From Didymella arachidicola (lineage: Eukaryota; Ascomycota; Dothideomycetes; Pleosporales; Didymellaceae), in contig CM049994.1 of assembly GCA_016630955.3 (NCBI GenBank), positions 1,612,001 to 1,676,000 of the forward strand: DNA of 64,000 nt. The letters are read 5' to 3'. Under the pieces are notes generated by a model. The model ran no database searches and had not been told where the DNA came from. It was given only the letters and a program-made list of their open reading frames with translations. Positions within the stretch are counted from its first letter, which is position 1; every line of letters starts with the position of its first letter. Below are positions 35,049 through 46,951 of the stretch, in pieces. A program made the translations under genes and the position numbers.

Positions 35049-35535
35049 TATTACAGCTTGTTTCACCCTGTGCAGCGCCGATTTGTAGTGTTTTAGGCCA
35101 TAATAGGTTGAGTTTTGGTGGGGTCTTGGCAAAAGTGATTCTCTCGCCCGGTGATTCCTTCGCCCGTGAGGCACGTTACTCTCTTCTTTAGCTTCTTACT
35201 ATTACTACGTGCTCTAAACTCCTTTAGAGTAGTTAAGCGCTATACCTCTTGAACTATTATACTCCCTTCTATCTTAATTTGCTTTCTTTTATATATTTTA
35301 CGCTCTATTACAGCTACTAGAGCCTCTTAAAGCTAAGCGCGTTCTTATCTAAGTAAAGCTAGCTTATACGTAACCTGCGTCCCTCTCTTTATATAGCTTT
35401 TAAGTAAGCTATATATAGAGCTTAGTAGGCTACCGTAGTATTTCTTAAACTTATTTTAAATTAGAGTTAATTACAACTTAAATTTCTTAAGGTTCTTAGG
35501 GGTTTAAGACTGCTAGAGCTTATTATTAGTAGGTA

Positions 35536-37359
35536 ACGTGTTTTACCACCGAGCGCCGCACCTACCGAGCGCCACAGTTTCTATAGTAGAACGCCTGCGC
35601 AGCGCTATATCACAACGCAACGCTAATAAACAATTGCTTGCAGACCTAGATAGTATTATTTAGAAGCCTCGCTATCCTCTCTATCCTCTATTTCCACTTT
35701 ACAAATGCGGGAGTTGTGTCCAATCTCACTGCAACGACCGCAGCCTCGCTCTGCGCACACCCTCTTCGCAGGCGTCTCGCCATCACCACAACTGCTACCC
35801 TCCTTTTCAGCGACTAGGCCAGCTACTTCGCTAATAGTAAGGGTCTCCTCTGCGCGTATATATCGTCGCTTACAGGTCTTGCGCTTAGTAGACGCTTCTA
35901 CAGCGTCTCGAAGGCGGCCTATCTCCTCCTGCACTAAGACCATATTATGAGCTATCTGCTGAGCGCCTTTTGCTAATTGTTTGACCTGCTCATCTAAAGA
36001 ACTTGCTGGAGAACCTCGATGGATTTGGATTCGCTTTCGAATCAGAGTTGACTGCTCCTCCACTTCATGAGCGTTGCGTGGTGTCTTCGGCTCCCAGGCG
36101 ACGTCGCTGGGTTTTGGTGGCGTTGGCGTGCGTAGGCCAACATCAAGCTTTGATAGCACCACCTCTGGGTTGTGTGGGACTAGTCCAGCACCTCTAAAGC
36201 CTGCGCGGATATTCTGTGCAGTAAACGCCTTACTAAAAGCTGCTTTAAAGGCTGGTAGGAAGGTTTCCTTGTTAATATAGTAGATGCGACTGCGTGCCAA
36301 GGCCGAAACCTCGTCGCCATACAGGCGCTTCAGCGGCGAGAAGCAGGCGACGTCAAGTGGCTGCAATAGATGCGGCGAGTGTGGTGGCATACAGAGAGTG
36401 ATTATCTTCTTCTCCTTGCAGAGATCCTAGAAATCTACTGAGCAGTGGCTCTCGTGGCCGTCAATAATAAGCAGCCGGTATGCCCCAACAGGCTTCGCAT
36501 GCGTGTCGAAGTGGTGGAGCCAGGCAAGCGCTAGATTGTTGTTCGTCCAGCCAGTAGGACTAACTTGAATAATCTAGTTGCGTGGCAGGTCCTCAGTAAA
36601 CCAGTCAGAGATCAGGACCTTGCCTGCAAGGATGAGGAACGGTGGGATAACCTTCCCTATTGACCCAACGCCTTATACCAGGGTAACCCACTCGCAATCG
36701 CCAGGTTGGAGTTTCTTCCGCTTCCTAGGCTTCTCTGAGCCTGTTACTACTAGTTGTGACGAAATCTTACCCATTAGGAAGCCATACTTATCAAAGTTGT
36801 ACATATCCTCATCTGTAATACCGTACTTTGCCTTTGTCGACTGAACAAGCGTGAACCAGGGCTGGAGAACCGCCGAGTCCTCGCAGGCAGCTCGCTGGCG
36901 ATCGTACGGTCGGGTCCACCGCGTTCCCAGCTCAGGTGTACGCTGGATAAACCTGTCAACCCAGTTCTTGCCAACAGCGTCACCACCATGCTCTCTTAGC
37001 ACTTTGTCTGCCATATCTGGTACATCTGCCTTTGACAAGGGTAGACCTTGATCAGACTCCTCAAGTATACGTAGTACAACTGCCTCCTCTTCTAGCTTTG
37101 TAAGGCGCTTTGCATTCGGCTCGCAGTCGCGTCGAGAGCGTGTTCCGTCGCGTCGGCGTTGAATTGTCCGTTCAGGCACTTTATAGACTTTCTCTGCGCG
37201 TTAGATACTTTTAATTTGATTTCTTGAGATATTAGATATAGCAAGCTGTATGTCAGCTTCAGTGTATAGTCTTAAGGGCTGTTGTGGTTGAGACATTACG
37301 TGTTGTTGTTGCGCAAGCGTTCTAGTGGCGAGAGTGCGGCTCTCGGTAGTAAATCACGT
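35536..37359 (-). mobile_element. Pogo-like transposon B1 (1,824 bp), nested in A2
   Basis: Ends 35536-35580 and 37325-37359 are inverted repeats starting ACGTG, flanked by TA (35534-35535, 37360-37361). The left end carries two copies of ACCGAGCGCC at a 16-bp period, the same boxes as B3. A2 sequence resumes correctly on each side. Confidence 0.85.
35656..37296 (-). pseudogene. B1 transposase, several stops
   Basis: Same layout as the 546-residue B3 enzyme: ATG 37296, helix-turn-helix part at 36673-37179 (MADKVLREHGGDAVGKNWVD), catalytic core, and C-terminal zinc knuckle at 35698-35760 (CGRCSEIGHNSRIC). Stops interrupt the core near 36430 and 36575, and the start region near 37200. The third Asp block HSPHLLQPLDVACFSPLKR is intact. 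It probably does not encode an active enzyme. Confidence 0.85.
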
Positions 37360-37996
37360 TAATTAGAGTAATAGAGTCTACAGCTTTATATTAAGGGGTA
37401 ATATAACCTATTCTAGGTTAAAAGGGACTAATCTAGCTTCTTAGAACCCTCTTTAAATATTACTAGAAGTAATAGTTATATTATATACTACTCTAAAGTA
37501 TACTAGAAACAACTACTTATTTATATAGTTAATCTAGTTATATAAGAGCCTATTAATCTAATACCTATACTCCTACTTTAAAGAAGTAAAATAACCTATA
37601 TTAAGTAGCTATAAGAGGTGCAATAAGTACGTAGGTATAGTAAGAGTAATAATCTTATTCTCTTTATAGTGTTAGGTAAATACTACTACCTAGTAGCTCT
37701 TATAGCTGTCTATAAGTAGTAAATAGTAGGTCCTATAGGTACGCTTCTTAGTATACCTGTTAAAGTGCTTTAACTAGTTAATACTAAGCTTATTATTAGT
37801 TTAGCTATTTGTAGAGACTCTAATTACCTAGTCTAGGGGTAGATCTTTATCCTTAGACTAGTTAGAGAGGTAGGCTTTACCTTAAAGGATAATAAAGGGT
37901 AGAATAGCCTACTCTATAGTATTCATACTTAGGATTAATATAGCCTACTCTTTACTACCTTACTAGACTTGCTTTACTTATCCTATATTCTCTATA

Positions 37997-39861
37997 ATGT
38001 ACATTACGGGTTCGTAGAACGCACCCTCTAGTAGAACGCTTTTGCTAAGACTCTCCCCTATTACACTCTACTTTAGCCTGCATTAGCCCACTCTAGGCCT
38101 GTATAGGGCAAAGCAATCTGTGATATTACTTAGAAACTACTTCTACATTATTCTTGCACGTTCGCGCGTTGTGCCCTATCTCTCCGCACCTTCCACACCG
38201 TCGTTGGGATAGTTTACCTCCTTTAGCGCGCACTCTCTTCTTTGGCTTCTTACCATCACTACGTGCCCTAAACTCCTTTAAAGTAGTCAAGCGCTGTGCC
38301 TCTTTAACTATTATGCTCCCTTCTGTCTTAATTCGCTTTCATTTATGTGATTTGCGCTCTGTTATAGCTGCTAGAGCCTCTTGAAGCTAAGCGCGTTCTT
38401 GTCTAAGCAAAGCTAGCTCGTACGCGACCTGCGTCCCCCCTTTGCGTAGCTCTTAAGTGAGCCATACACAGAGGTTAGTAAGCTGCCGTAGTATTTCTTA
38501 AACTTATCTCGAATCAGAGTCAATTGCAACTTAAATTCCTTAAGGTTCTTAGGGGTTTAAGACTGCTAGGGCTCGTTGTTGGTGGGTAGTTAGGGTGACA
38601 GAGTCCGCAGCTTCACATTAAGGGTTAATATAACCCGTTCTAGGTTAAAGAGGACCAATCCAGCTCCTCGGAACCATCCCTAGATGTTGCTTAGGGTAAT
38701 AGTTGCGTTATATGCTGCTCTAAAGTATACTAGAAACAACTGCTTATCTACGTAGTTAATCTAGTTACGTAAGAGCTTGTTAACCTAATGCCCGTACTCC
38801 TACTTTAAAGGGGCAAAACAACCTACGTTAAGCGGCTGCAAGAGGTGCAATAAGTGCGCAGGAATTATAAGAGTAATAATCTTGCTATTCTTGCAGTGTT
38901 GGACAAATGCTGCTAACTAGTAGCTCTTATAGCCGTCTAAAAGCAGCAAACGGTAGGTCCTAAGGGTACGCTCCTTAGTATGCCTGTTAAAGTGCCTTAA
39001 CTAGTTAATACTAAGCTTGTTATTAGTCTAGCTGTTTACAGAGACCCTAATTACCTAGTCTAGAGGCAGATCTTTGTCCTTAGACTAGTTAGAGAGGTAG
39101 GCTTTGCCTTTAAAGATAATAAAGGGTAGAATAGCCTACCCTGCAGCATTCACGCCTAGGATTAATGTAGCCTACTCTTTACTGCCTAGCTAGACTTGCT
39201 TTGCTCGTCCTAGGTTCTCTGCGTCTGCAACAACTGCTCTAAGGGTAATCTAACCTATTATAAAGCTAGTCTTATTAAAGTTGTACGTGTCTTTGTCTAT
39301 AATGCTGTACTTAGCTTTAACATTAGCTACTAGGCTAAACTAGCTCTATATCATCTTAGGATCCTTGCAGAGGGCTCTCTTATAGTTATACTTACAACTA
39401 AACTTTACTTTTAGCCTTAGTAGACGCTTAACAAACGTACTAGGCTAGTTTTAGCCAACAGTGGCTATTCCGCGCTCTTGTTGCAGTATATTAGCCATAT
39501 CAGCCACATCTAACAAGCGAGGGGGTGCTCCTTGCTGTATAAGGTAAAGAACGTAATCAACAATTGCCTCCTCTACGTGCTCGTCCAGATACCTTCGGCT
39601 AGGCATAGAATCAGCTCTTGAGGGCTGTCCAGCGCGTCGTCGGCTTAGGGTGCTTTGGTGTACGTTGTAGATAGCTGCAGCGCGTTGTAGGGAGAGGTTC
39701 GCGTCTTGTTTAAGAGCTTAAAGCGCAAGCTGTATCTAAGCTTCTTCTAACGCGTCTAATTAGCGTTAATTAGAAGGCATTAAGATAGTAATAGTGTTTT
39801 AGTGTAGTCTTAGCAAAAGCGTTCTACTAGAGGGTGCGTTCTACGGACCTATAATGTACAT
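37997..39861 (-). mobile_element. Pogo-like transposon A3 (1,865 bp), decayed, nested in A2
   Basis: Inverted ends starting ATGTACATTA at 37997 and 39861, with TA at 37995-37996 and 39862-39863. Both ends carry two copies of GTAGAACGC at a 17-bp period, then the RIP-altered inner motif CTTTTGCTAAGACT. Length equals A5/A6 exactly. The interior aligns with A6 on the minus strand (zinc-knuckle end near 38156, N-terminal block near 39466-39790) but is full of stops, so no product is expected. Confidence 0.85.
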
Positions 39862-39944
39862 TATCTATAATAACTACTCTAGAGGTAATCTATTCTATTA
39901 TAAAGCTAGTCTTATAAAAGTTATATATATCTTTATCTATAATA

Positions 39945-41791
39945 ACGTGAGTTACAAGCGAGTGACGCACACAAGCGAGTAACGCACCCTAACAAACTGT
40001 TAGGCCTTCTATGCGCAATTGCTTAACACCACAACATTGTACTATAATATACAGTAGATATTCTTAATCGCTAACGTCTACTGCATCTTTCTCACACGTG
40101 CGCGAGTTGTGCCCTGTCTCTCCGCAGCGCTTGCAGTGCCTTTTGCCCTGCTTGCTTGCACCTGCTCGGGCCCTACCCTCACGCGTTTCCCCCTCCACCT
40201 GCGCCCTAACGTCACATTAGGCTATTAAATCCTCTGCCTGTTTCTTTAAGAGGTCTCCACCCTTCTAAATTCGCTTTCTTTTGCGCGATTTGCGTTTAGA
40301 AGCAGCCTTATTTAACGCTTTAAGCTGCAGCACTCGGGCTGCTAATAACGTCTGTGAATGCAGTATCATTGCAGTGCCTTGTTGCAGCTGGTCCATCATC
40401 TTAACCATAGGAGAAGGTGACGATCCTTGGTGCCTTTAGATGCGATCGCGAAGCAACGTTGATTAAGCCTCTATCTCAGCGGCGTTGGTGGGTGTCTTAG
40501 GGTTCCATTGGGTCGCCCCTGGTAGAGGCGGTGTTAGTGTGCGATGCTTAACATCAAGCTTTGATAGCACCACTAATAGGTTATTAGGTACTAAGTCAGT
40601 TGCCCTAAAGCTTGATCTGATATTTGCCTGTGAGAACGCCTCCTTAAAAACCTTTGCAAAGGTTGCAATAAAGGCCTTCTTGTTAATTCGGCCAACGTGG
40701 TCTACTGCCAAGGCTCTAATCTCTTTGCTATACGCCCGCTTTAAGGGGGCAAAGCAGCCCACATCAAGCGGCTGCAGGATGTGCGATGAGTGCAGAGGCA
40801 TACAGAGGGTAATTATCTTGTTCTCCTCGCAGAGATCCTGGAAGGCAAGCGAGTTGTGGCTCTCATGGCCGTCAATTATAAGCAGCACATGGCTACCTAC
40901 CCTCCGCCCCTTTATCTGCTCAATAAAGTGCTTTAACCAGGCTACACCGATATTGTTCGTAGTCTAGCCGTTGCTGCTGACCCCAATGCGCCATTAGGGC
41001 TTTAAATTAGGGTACTAAGACGCGTCGTGGTTCTTTGCTTTGAAGATGAGATAGGGCGCGATTGCCCAGCCCATCGCGTCGATCGCAGCGATCAGCGTCA
41101 CCCACTCACGGTCTCCTTGCTGGACCCCAATAGGCTCAGTGCGTCTCTCTAAAGCAGTGACTACTTTAACGCGGTTTCTGACGCCCATAGTGAAGCCAGT
41201 CTTGTCAAAGTTGTAGGTATCTTTGTCTAGGATGCTGTACTTGGCTTTAATATTGCGTACAAGGTCAAACCAGGGCCTAATAACCTCTGGGTTGCTGCAC
41301 AAGACTCTCTGGCGATCGCGCTGTCGAGTCATCCGCGACTTGAGTCCAGGTTCGCGTTTGACAAAGTTTGAAGCCCAATGGACGCCAACAGGCTCTGCAC
41401 CACGTGCAGCACGCAGTTGGTTGGCCATATCTTCTACGCAACGGAGCGTTAGGGCAAACCCTTACGCGTCTAGCTTCTTAATATAGTGCGCAAGCGATCT
41501 CTCTTCTGTCTTTTGAAGGTTTAATGATTTGGGGTAGGTATTGCGTGTTGACTGCTTCCCAACGCGTCGGCGGCGGCGAGTTGCCTCAGAGACCTTGTAG
41601 ACTATAGCAGCGCGTTGCACACTTAGTTCTTGAGGTTTCTTAATTGCTTGAAGTGCAAGCTTAATTCTGTCTTCTTTTGAGAGCGATTTAAGGTCGGGTG
41701 GTTGATTTATTAAGGTTTAAAGGTAGGAGGGCACAATAGTTTGTTAGGGTGCGTCACTCGCTTATGTGCGTTACTTGCTTGTAATTTACGT
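39945..41791 (-). mobile_element. Pogo-like transposon E1 (1,847 bp), decayed, nested in A2
   Basis: Inverted ends starting ACGTRARTTACAAGC at both sides, with TA at 39943-39944 and 41792-41793. The ends carry two copies of CAAGCGAGT at a 17-bp period followed by ACGCACCCTAACAAAC. The transposase resembles that of E2. Confidence 0.85.
40068..41690 (-). pseudogene. E1 transposase, broken
   Basis: Two long fragments remain. 41015-41428 holds YNFDKTGFTMGV, with the first catalytic Asp motif altered from DE to DK, plus REWVTLIAAIDAMGW. 40463-40888 holds LLIIDGHESHNSLAFQD and HSSHILQPLDVGCFAPLKRA. A zinc-knuckle trace is near 40090-40130. Stops lie near 40960-41010 and 41450, and the N-terminus is damaged. 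Closest to the intact E2 enzyme. Confidence 0.8.
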
Positions 41792-41977
41792 TACTATACT
41801 TAGCTTTAATATTAGCTACTAGGCTAAAATAGCTCTATATTATTTTAGAATTTTTACAGAGGGCTCTCTTATAGTTATACTTAACATGTTTTACTATTAA
41901 GTTGCCTATCTACTAATACTAGAACGCCTTCGTAATAACTATACGTAATACTATAACATTTTTAATAATTATATATA

Positions 41978-43811
41978 ACGTGAGCGGCAAGCGAAATGCG
42001 CAGGTAAGCGAAATGCGCACTTCTACACCCAATTAACCTTTGTACTTGAATATCTCAACACCCTACGAAGCAATAAAGACGTACAATAGCTAGAATTAAT
42101 CCTCTAATTCTGCTGCATCTTTCTTGCACGTGCGCTTATTGTGTCCTGCCTCGCCACACGTCTTGCAGTGGCGGATACCCTTGCTGCTACCACCTGCCTG
42201 CATCCTCTCTGCCTCTGCCTCTGCCTCAGCGTCTCTCTGCCTTACTATTTCCTCTGCCTCAGCCTGTGATAGAGTCCCACCTGCTTGGATCCGCTTTCTC
42301 TTACGCTTCTTACGCTTAGAAGCAGCGTTGTTGGCTGCTTCAAGCTTGGCTACTCTAGCTTCAAGTAACGTGTGTGAATGGTCCTTCAAAGTTGACCCCT
42401 TTTTGACCTGCAGAATCATCTCAATGATAGAATCAGGTGAGGAACTCTTATGGTCCCTTATCCTCTTGATGATCAGCGTCGTTTGGCTGTCTATCTCTAT
42501 AGCGTTGCTTGGTGTTCTTGGTTGCCAGGCAGTAGGCCCTGGTGCTGGTGGAGTTGGTGTACGAGGCTTGACTTCAAGCTTTGATAGCACCACTTCTGGA
42601 TTAAGTGGAACCAAGCCAGTTGCTCTGAAACTAGACAAGATATTGCTCTTTGAGATGGCCCTGTCGTACACCTCTAGAAACGTTGCTAGAAAGGCTTTTT
42701 TATCAACATGGTTGATGTGGCTGTCTGCCAAGCCCCTGATTTCCTTCTTGTACGCCTGCTTCAGGGGGGCAAAACACCCAACGTCAAGCGGCTGCAGGAT
42801 ATGGGAGGCGTGTGGAGGCATACAGAGAGCAATAATCTTGCTTTCCTCACAGAGGTTTTGGAACTCAAGCGACTTGTGGCTCTCATGGCCGTCAATAATG
42901 AGCAGCCGGTGACTGCCTACTGTACGAGCCTCTGTATGCTGGATAAAGTGCTTCAGCCAGGCAAGACCAAGCTCGTTAGTGGTCCAGCCGTTCTTGCTGA
43001 CGCCAATCCTCCAATCTGGTGGGTTGTTGTGATACCAGGCCTTGTCGTGGTGCTTTGCTTTGAGGATGAAGAAGGGTGGGATAGACCACCCTATGGCGTT
43101 GATGCAAGCGATCAGAGTTATCCACTCACGGTCACCAGGCTGGATACCAATTGGCTTCAAACGTCTCTCTGAGGCAGTAACTACCTTGACTGACCCTCCA
43201 ACGCCTATCTGGAAGCCAGTCTCGTCAAAGTTGTAGGTGTCTTCGTCCAGGATCCCATACTTGGCTTTAACGTTGCGTACAAGGTCAAACCAGGGGCTGA
43301 CAACAGCCGGATTGCTGCACAGGACTCTCTGGTGATCCCTCTGTCGAGTTACTTGAGACTTGATCTCAGGCTTCCGGCGTATAAGGTTCCTAGCCCATTT
43401 TTCTCCAACCTGGTTACCACCACGAGCAGCTAGCAGTTGGTTGGCCATCTCTCGCACGTAGCTAAGCGTAGGGGCAAAGCCTCGCGCATCAAGCTTCCTT
43501 ATATACTGCACAATCGTGTCCTCTTCATGCCTTAAGAGCTTTGATGAGTTGGCTGAGATATCGCGTCGTGAAGGCTTTCCAGCGCGTCGCGTACGAAGAG
43601 TGCTTTCTTGAACGTTGTAGATAGCAGCAGCGCGTCGCTGGCTTAAGGATGTGTTAGATTTCATTGCTTTAATAGCTAAGATTATTCTTTCTTCACGAGG
43701 AAGTAATTCAAGATCAGATTGTTGCGACATTGTGAGGAGTGGTGGAAGAAGGTGTGGTCTTGGCAGAAGTGCGCATTTCGCTTACCTGCGCATTTCGCTT
43801 GCCGCTCACGT
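41978..43811 (-). mobile_element. Pogo-like transposon E2 (1,834 bp), intact, nested in B2
   Basis: Inverted ends of about 48 bp, 41978-42027 and 43764-43811, essentially perfect, flanked by TA (41976-41977, 43812-43813). Two copies of AAGCGAAATGCGCA lie at a 17-bp period in each end. The element has an open transposase and no RIP-like stops, so it is young and potentially autonomous. Confidence 0.92.
42096..43730 (-). CDS. Pogo/Fot-type DDE transposase, 544 residues (E2)
   Basis: Cuts and pastes its element at TA sites, acting in the nucleus. The N-terminus has a Psq/CENP-B-like pair of helix-turn-helix regions: residues ~15-60 (SQRRAAAIYNVQESTLRTRR) and ~85-135 (MANQLLAARGGNQVGEKWAR). The DDE_1 core has Asp169 in YNFDETGF, Asp280 in LLIIDGHESH and Asp316 in HILQPLDVGCF. 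A basic coiled-coil region follows (KRKKRKRKRI near ~480). The C-terminus has a CCHC zinc knuckle, C522-x2-C525-x4-H530-x4-C535 (CKTCGEAGHNKRTC). It starts at ATG 43730, close to the terminal repeat. All motifs are present, so it may be active. Confidence 0.92.
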   Translation of the reverse strand: MSQQSDLELLPREERIILAIKAMKSNTSLSQRRAAAIYNVQESTLRTRRAGKPSRRDISANSSKLLRHEEDTIVQYIRKLDARGFAPTLSYVREMANQLLAARGGNQVGEKWARNLIRRKPEIKSQVTRQRDHQRVLCSNPAVVSPWFDLVRNVKAKYGILDEDTYNFDETGFQIGVGGSVKVVTASERRLKPIGIQPGDREWITLIACINAIGWSIPPFFILKAKHHDKAWYHNNPPDWRIGVSKNGWTTNELGLAWLKHFIQHTEARTVGSHRLLIIDGHESHKSLEFQNLCEESKIIALCMPPHASHILQPLDVGCFAPLKQAYKKEIRGLADSHINHVDKKAFLATFLEVYDRAISKSNILSSFRATGLVPLNPEVVLSKLEVKPRTPTPPAPGPTAWQPRTPSNAIEIDSQTTLIIKRIRDHKSSSPDSIIEMILQVKKGSTLKDHSHTLLEARVAKLEAANNAASKRKKRKRKRIQAGGTLSQAEAEEIVRQRDAEAEAEAERMQAGGSSKGIRHCKTCGEAGHNKRTCKKDAAELED

Positions 43812-44816
43812 TAGTAGATAAATATTATTTAGACACCTTACTACTATCTATATCCTCTATTTCTACTTTATAGATATAGGAATTATATCTAATCTCTCTA
43901 TAACGCCTGCAGTGTTATCCTCTACACACTCTCTTTATAGGCGTCTTGCCCTTACTACAACCTCTACCCTTCTCTTTAGCTACTAAGTTAGCTACTTTAC
44001 TAACTATAAGGGTCTTCTCTGCGCGTATATAGCGTTGCTTATAGGTCTTACGCCTTATAGTTACCTCTACAGCATCTTGCAGGCAGTCTATTTTCTTCTA
44101 TATTAATACTATATTATAAGCTATCTGCTAAGCGCCCTTTGCTAGCTATTTAACCTGCTTATCTAACAAACTTGCTAGAGACCCTTAATAGATTCAAATC
44201 CGCTTTCGAATTAGAGTTAACTGCTCCTCTGCTTCGTAAGTATTACGTGGTGTCTTCGGCTCCTAGGCGACGTTGCTGGTTTTGGTAGCGTTAAGTGCGT
44301 AGGGGCACATTAAGCTTTAATAACACTACCTCTAGGTTGTGTAGAACTAGCCCAGCACCTCTAAAGCCTGTGCAAACGTTCTCTGTAGTAAACGCCTTAT
44401 CAAACGCTGCTTTAAAGGCTGGCAGGAAGGTTTCCTTATTAATATAGTAGATGCGACTGCGTGCTAAGGCCGAAACCTCGTCGCTATACAGGCGCTTTAG
44501 CAGCGAGAAGCAGGCGACGTTAAGTGGCTGCAATAGGTGCAACAAGTGCGGGGGCATATAGAGAGTGATTATCTTCTTCTTTCTGTAGAGATCTTGGTAA
44601 TCTACTTAGTAGTAGCTCTTATAGCCGTTAATAATAAGTAACTAGTAGACCCTAACTAGCTTCGCATGCGTGTTAAAGTAGTAGAGCTAGGCAAGCGCTA
44701 GATTGTTATTAGTCTAGCTAGTAGGACTAACATCGATAACCTAGTCCTGTGGGAGATCCTTAGTAAACTAGTTAGAGATAAGAACCTTGCCTGCAAGGAT
44801 AAGGAATAGTAGGATA

Positions 44817-46951
44817 GCGTGTTCGGCCTCGTGATGCACGCGGCGCGTGATGCACACCCCACCAACATTGACCTATACTGCGCACCCCCCCATAACTCAA
44901 CCCCACGATGCCGTTAAAAGAAGCCCTCGCAGAGCTAGCTACTTTGAAGTATGGAGAACATTTTACGTATAAAGATCTTGCCCAGAAACACGGTTGTTGT
45001 CGCACTACGTTGAGCCGAAGGCACCAAGGTGTATGCGCGTCAAATGAGGTCAAATCAAAACACCAGCTAGTTCTCCACCCACGCGATGAAATAGAGGTTG
45101 TACAATACGTCAAATCACTTACCGAGAGACACCTTATGCCTACAAGAAAGATCCTGCGGAGAATCGTGAAGTCGCTGTGTCAATGGGAGCCCTCCGATCG
45201 ATGGGTATCGCGCTTCCTTCATCGCTACCCCGACGACCTTCTCACAGCCTGGACCACGCCTATGGAAAAATCACGTCACGATGCTGCTTCATATGAATCC
45301 TTTAGCTCTTATTTTGACCTGCTGCACAGTACAATCAAGCAGCATTCAATAGAGCCTGAAAACACGTACAATATGGATGAGAAGGGATTCATGATTGGAG
45401 TGATGTCAAAGGGCGTCAGAATCTTCGATAAGCGACTCTTTGGGCGCCGGAAATACAAGCTAGCATCTCATGATGGCAACAGGAAGTGGGTGACAGTAGT
45501 AGGAGCAGTAGGAGCTGATGGTTATGCGTTGCCGCCCGCAGTCATCTATCCTTCATCGTCTCTCCAGCTCCAAGAGAGCTGGGTGCAGCGCGTCGACGCA
45601 GGGAAACACGATATACACTTTGGTACCTCAGTAAATGGCTGGATAAATGATGCTCTTGGTGTTGCCTGGCTGAAGCAGGTGTTTGATCGCTATACAAGAG
45701 TAAGAGCGCGAGGGAAGTACAGGCTCTTGATCCTTGATGGCCACGGCAGTCACGTTACCCAGGCCTTCATCGAATACGCTCATGCTAACAAGATTCTCCT
45801 ACTTATATTCCCTCCGCACGCAACCCACGCGCTTCAGCCGCTTGATGTAGCGTGCTTTGGGCCGTTGGCACAGAGCTACTCCATGGAACTCCTTCACCGC
45901 GGCCATACCACAGAGGGGTGGGTGCCTGTAGGTCAAGCTGACTTCTTCCCGCTCTTTTGGGCAGCTTGGAAGAAGACCTTCACCAAAGACCTCGTTGTAC
46001 AGGCCTTTAAGTGTACTGGAATCCACCCACCAGATGCCGACGTCGTGCTCAAGAAGTTCAGAATACCAACACCAAGGACGCCTAGCACGACCTCAGAGCC
46101 TACAGGGCCTCAGCCTGCACCAGGTTCACCTAGTTGGCGCAAGACGCAGCGGCTACTTAAGCGTGCAAGAGAAGAGGATAGGTCCAGTGCTGATGAGGCA
46201 GTTGATCAAGCCCTTCACCAACTCCACGTGCGATTAGAAGTCCAAGAAGCTCGGATTGAAGGCCTAGAAGAGGCTCTAAAGGCTAATAAGAATAAGAAGA
46301 GAAAGCGGAGGGTACTACCTTTGCAACCTATTGACGGTAATGACAGTGGTGGTGCAGTCTTGTGGAGTCCTTCACGCATTGAGCGCGCGAAGCAAGAACT
46401 CCAGGCAAAAGAGGACCTAGAGCGCGCTGCGGAGGCAGCAAAAGCTACTAAGAAGGAGCTTCAACACCAGAAGAAGCTTATTCAAGCGAAGGAGAAGGAA
46501 GATAAGCGTGTTGAGCGAGAGAAGAAGAAGGTATTGACAGCTAAGGCACAGGCTGCAAAGCGCGCTCAAATTGAGGCTTGTAAAGAAGAGGCTCAGCGCA
46601 AGAGCAACGCAGAAAAAAGTACCCAATTGCCTAAACAGGCTAAGAGTAAGGCCTCACAGAGATCTCAGTCAAAAGTAACAAAGAATCGTGGTGGTGGTGC
46701 TGTGCGAAGGCAGGTGGCTGCCCATAAGGCGCCCTTACCACCTTCACCCACAACAACGTCTACTGGCCGCACCACGCGTCCTCCAAAAAAACTGTGGTAG
46801 CCAAAAGTTTCGCAATAGTCTATATAGTAATCCACCAACTTATCTCGCGATAGTAGCGTTGTGGTGTCGATCAATAACCTCACTTATTCTGGGGTGCGAA
46901 AGTTGGTGGGGTGTGCATCACGCGCCGTGTGCATCACGAGGCCGAACTCGG
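44817..46951 (+). mobile_element. Pogo-like transposon C2 (2,135 bp), intact, nested in B2
   Basis: Inverted ends of about 47 bp (44817-44866 and 46902-46951) with two copies of CGTGATGCAC at a 16-bp period, then CACCCCACCAAC. Flanked by TA (44815-44816, 46952-46953). The outermost four bases differ between the ends (GCGT versus CCGA). B2 coding sequence resumes across the insertion. Confidence 0.92.
44908..46800 (+). CDS. Pogo-like DDE transposase with long charged tail, 630 residues (C2)
   Basis: DDE_1-type transposase from a different branch than A, B, D and E. N-terminal helix-turn-helix ~15-45 (YKDLAQKHGCCRTTLSRRHQ) and CENP-B-like region ~60-115 (SDRWVSRFLHRYPDDLLTAW). Catalytic Asp157 in YNMDEKGF, Asp277 in LLILDGHGSH and Asp313 in HALQPLDVACFGPL. 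Residues ~410-600 form a Lys/Glu/Ala/Gln coiled coil with KKRKRR, and the basic tail ends RTTRPPKKLW. There is no zinc knuckle, unlike the other lineages here. A complete ORF from ATG 44908, 91 bases from the element's left end. C1 is its decayed relative. Confidence 0.92.
   Translation: MPLKEALAELATLKYGEHFTYKDLAQKHGCCRTTLSRRHQGVCASNEVKSKHQLVLHPRDEIEVVQYVKSLTERHLMPTRKILRRIVKSLCQWEPSDRWVSRFLHRYPDDLLTAWTTPMEKSRHDAASYESFSSYFDLLHSTIKQHSIEPENTYNMDEKGFMIGVMSKGVRIFDKRLFGRRKYKLASHDGNRKWVTVVGAVGADGYALPPAVIYPSSSLQLQESWVQRVDAGKHDIHFGTSVNGWINDALGVAWLKQVFDRYTRVRARGKYRLLILDGHGSHVTQAFIEYAHANKILLLIFPPHATHALQPLDVACFGPLAQSYSMELLHRGHTTEGWVPVGQADFFPLFWAAWKKTFTKDLVVQAFKCTGIHPPDADVVLKKFRIPTPRTPSTTSEPTGPQPAPGSPSWRKTQRLLKRAREEDRSSADEAVDQALHQLHVRLEVQEARIEGLEEALKANKNKKRKRRVLPLQPIDGNDSGGAVLWSPSRIERAKQELQAKEDLERAAEAAKATKKELQHQKKLIQAKEKEDKRVEREKKKVLTAKAQAAKRAQIEACKEEAQRKSNAEKSTQLPKQAKSKASQRSQSKVTKNRGGGAVRRQVAAHKAPLPPSPTTTSTGRTTRPPKKLW

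Larger units (their letters stand above)
29494..35176 (+). mobile_element. Pogo-like transposon A1, decayed, split by C1
   Basis: Left end ACGTA.. at 29494 and right end ..CACGT at 35176, each next to TA (29492-29493, 35177-35178). C1 (29499-33316) sits five bases inside the left end. Removing C1 and one TA leaves about 1,863 bp, the size of A5/A6 (1,865 bp). The left end after C1 carries two tandem copies of ACGGGCGAGTCGGACAC (33320-33355), followed by the lineage inner motif CTTTTGCCAAGACC. The right-end boxes at about 35130-35165 have diverged. The left flank is host DNA but the right flank is transposon A2. Confidence 0.8.
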
